A stretch of DNA of 64,000 bases from NCBI GenBank assembly GCA_022577435.1, contig JAKOON010000006.1, forward strand, positions 19,685,501 through 19,749,500. The letters are read 5' to 3'. The stretch is from Embiotoca jacksoni. Lineage: Eukaryota; Chordata; Actinopteri; Embiotocidae. Shown here piece after piece: positions 63,529 to 64,000 of this stretch (positions are counted from its first letter, which is position 1; each line of letters begins with the position of its first letter). A model generated the notes under the pieces. The model worked only from the letters and a program-made list of their open reading frames with translations. It was not told where the DNA came from and ran no database searches. A program made the translations under genes and the position numbers.

Positions 63529-63641
63529 ACTACCTAACCTAAAAAAAAAAAATTAAAAAAATAAAATGCTGCTGTAGCGAAAAAAAATGTCCCCTCGGGG
63601 ATTAATAAAGTAACTACCTAACCTAACCTAACCTAACCTAG
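63529..63641. repeat. Retro-insert tail with (CCTAA)n repeat
   Basis: TACTACCTAACCTAA at 63529 recurs as AACTACCTAACCTAAC at 63612. Between them lie an A-rich run and TGTCCCCTCGGGGATTAATAAAG, a 3' tail seen on many fish retroelements. Five CCTAA units follow to 63641. Confidence 0.55.
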
Positions 63642-64000
63642 ATCTCACCAGCACCGGTCACTCAGGTCACCGTGAAGAATACTACACCCATATTTCTGCA
63701 AAATACTGAGAGCTTTGGACTGCAGTTATTGACCTGCCTGCTAATCATCCCCAGAACTACAAACACATACGACAATAATAGGCAAACTAAAATAAAACAC
63801 CTGTAAGGGTAGATTTAAAAAAGGGGAAAAAAATTGAAATAATAAATGGCTTCAACAAACAACTAGTACTAGTTAATCTGGTGGAATAAATTAATTGATT
63901 GTTTGGTCAAATAGTAAAAAAAAAATATATTGTTCCCAGAACCTGAATTTGGAACAACATGTCAAGACCCAATCAAATCATGATCATATCATGTGACTAA
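63642..64000. other. Non-coding DNA to the window end
   Basis: AT-rich, nothing recognised. Confidence 0.55.

Overview
The window is vertebrate nuclear DNA, most likely from a ray-finned (teleost) fish. It has one spliced protein-coding gene, large non-coding stretches, about twenty long (CA)n/(GT)n microsatellites, and a teleost-style mix of mobile DNA: an L2-like LINE, a Harbinger-like element, a hAT-like MITE, a tRNA-derived SINE and a Ty3/Gypsy fragment. No bacterial-type operons, CRISPR arrays or phage genes are visible.

The one confidently recognised gene is mgat3 (GnT-III, the bisecting GlcNAc transferase of N-glycan processing, family GT17). It lies on the minus strand between 30444 (start) and 22085 (stop). 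Four coding exons join with GT-AG introns and consistent phases into one 624-residue open frame. The start codon sits one base after a strong splice acceptor, so at least one 5' UTR exon lies at higher coordinates. Mammalian MGAT3 has its coding region in a single exon, so the three coding introns here stand out. The copy (mgat3a or mgat3b) cannot be told from the sequence alone.

Layout. 1-22 kb: non-coding DNA 3' of mgat3, with microsatellites, a 22-bp minisatellite (4.0 kb), an old dispersed repeat (8.5-9.0 kb) and an A-run-rich block (10-13.4 kb) that looks like untranslated or intergenic DNA. 22.1-30.4 kb: mgat3, with a Harbinger-like element in coding intron 2 and a V-SINE-like element in coding intron 1. 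30.4-34.1 kb: upstream flank with a 9-bp minisatellite containing an exact 90-bp duplication, a CpG-rich block with CRE- and ETS-type sites, and a 497-bp hAT-like MITE. 34.2-37.7 kb: a disabled L2-like LINE on the plus strand. 38-49 kb: mostly non-coding, with a 0.2-kb inverted-repeat element at 42.5 kb. 49.4-52.9 kb: locally duplicated modules around a 190-bp GATA tract, plus an unexplained CpG-rich block at 50.1-50.6 kb. 53-64 kb: non-coding DNA with two copies of a dispersed repeat (56-58 kb) and a broken Ty3/Gypsy integrase on the minus strand (59.8-60.6 kb).

No multi-gene system is visible. The points most worth following up are the intron-split mgat3, its possible promoters at 32.9 kb or 50.3 kb, and the structured repeats.
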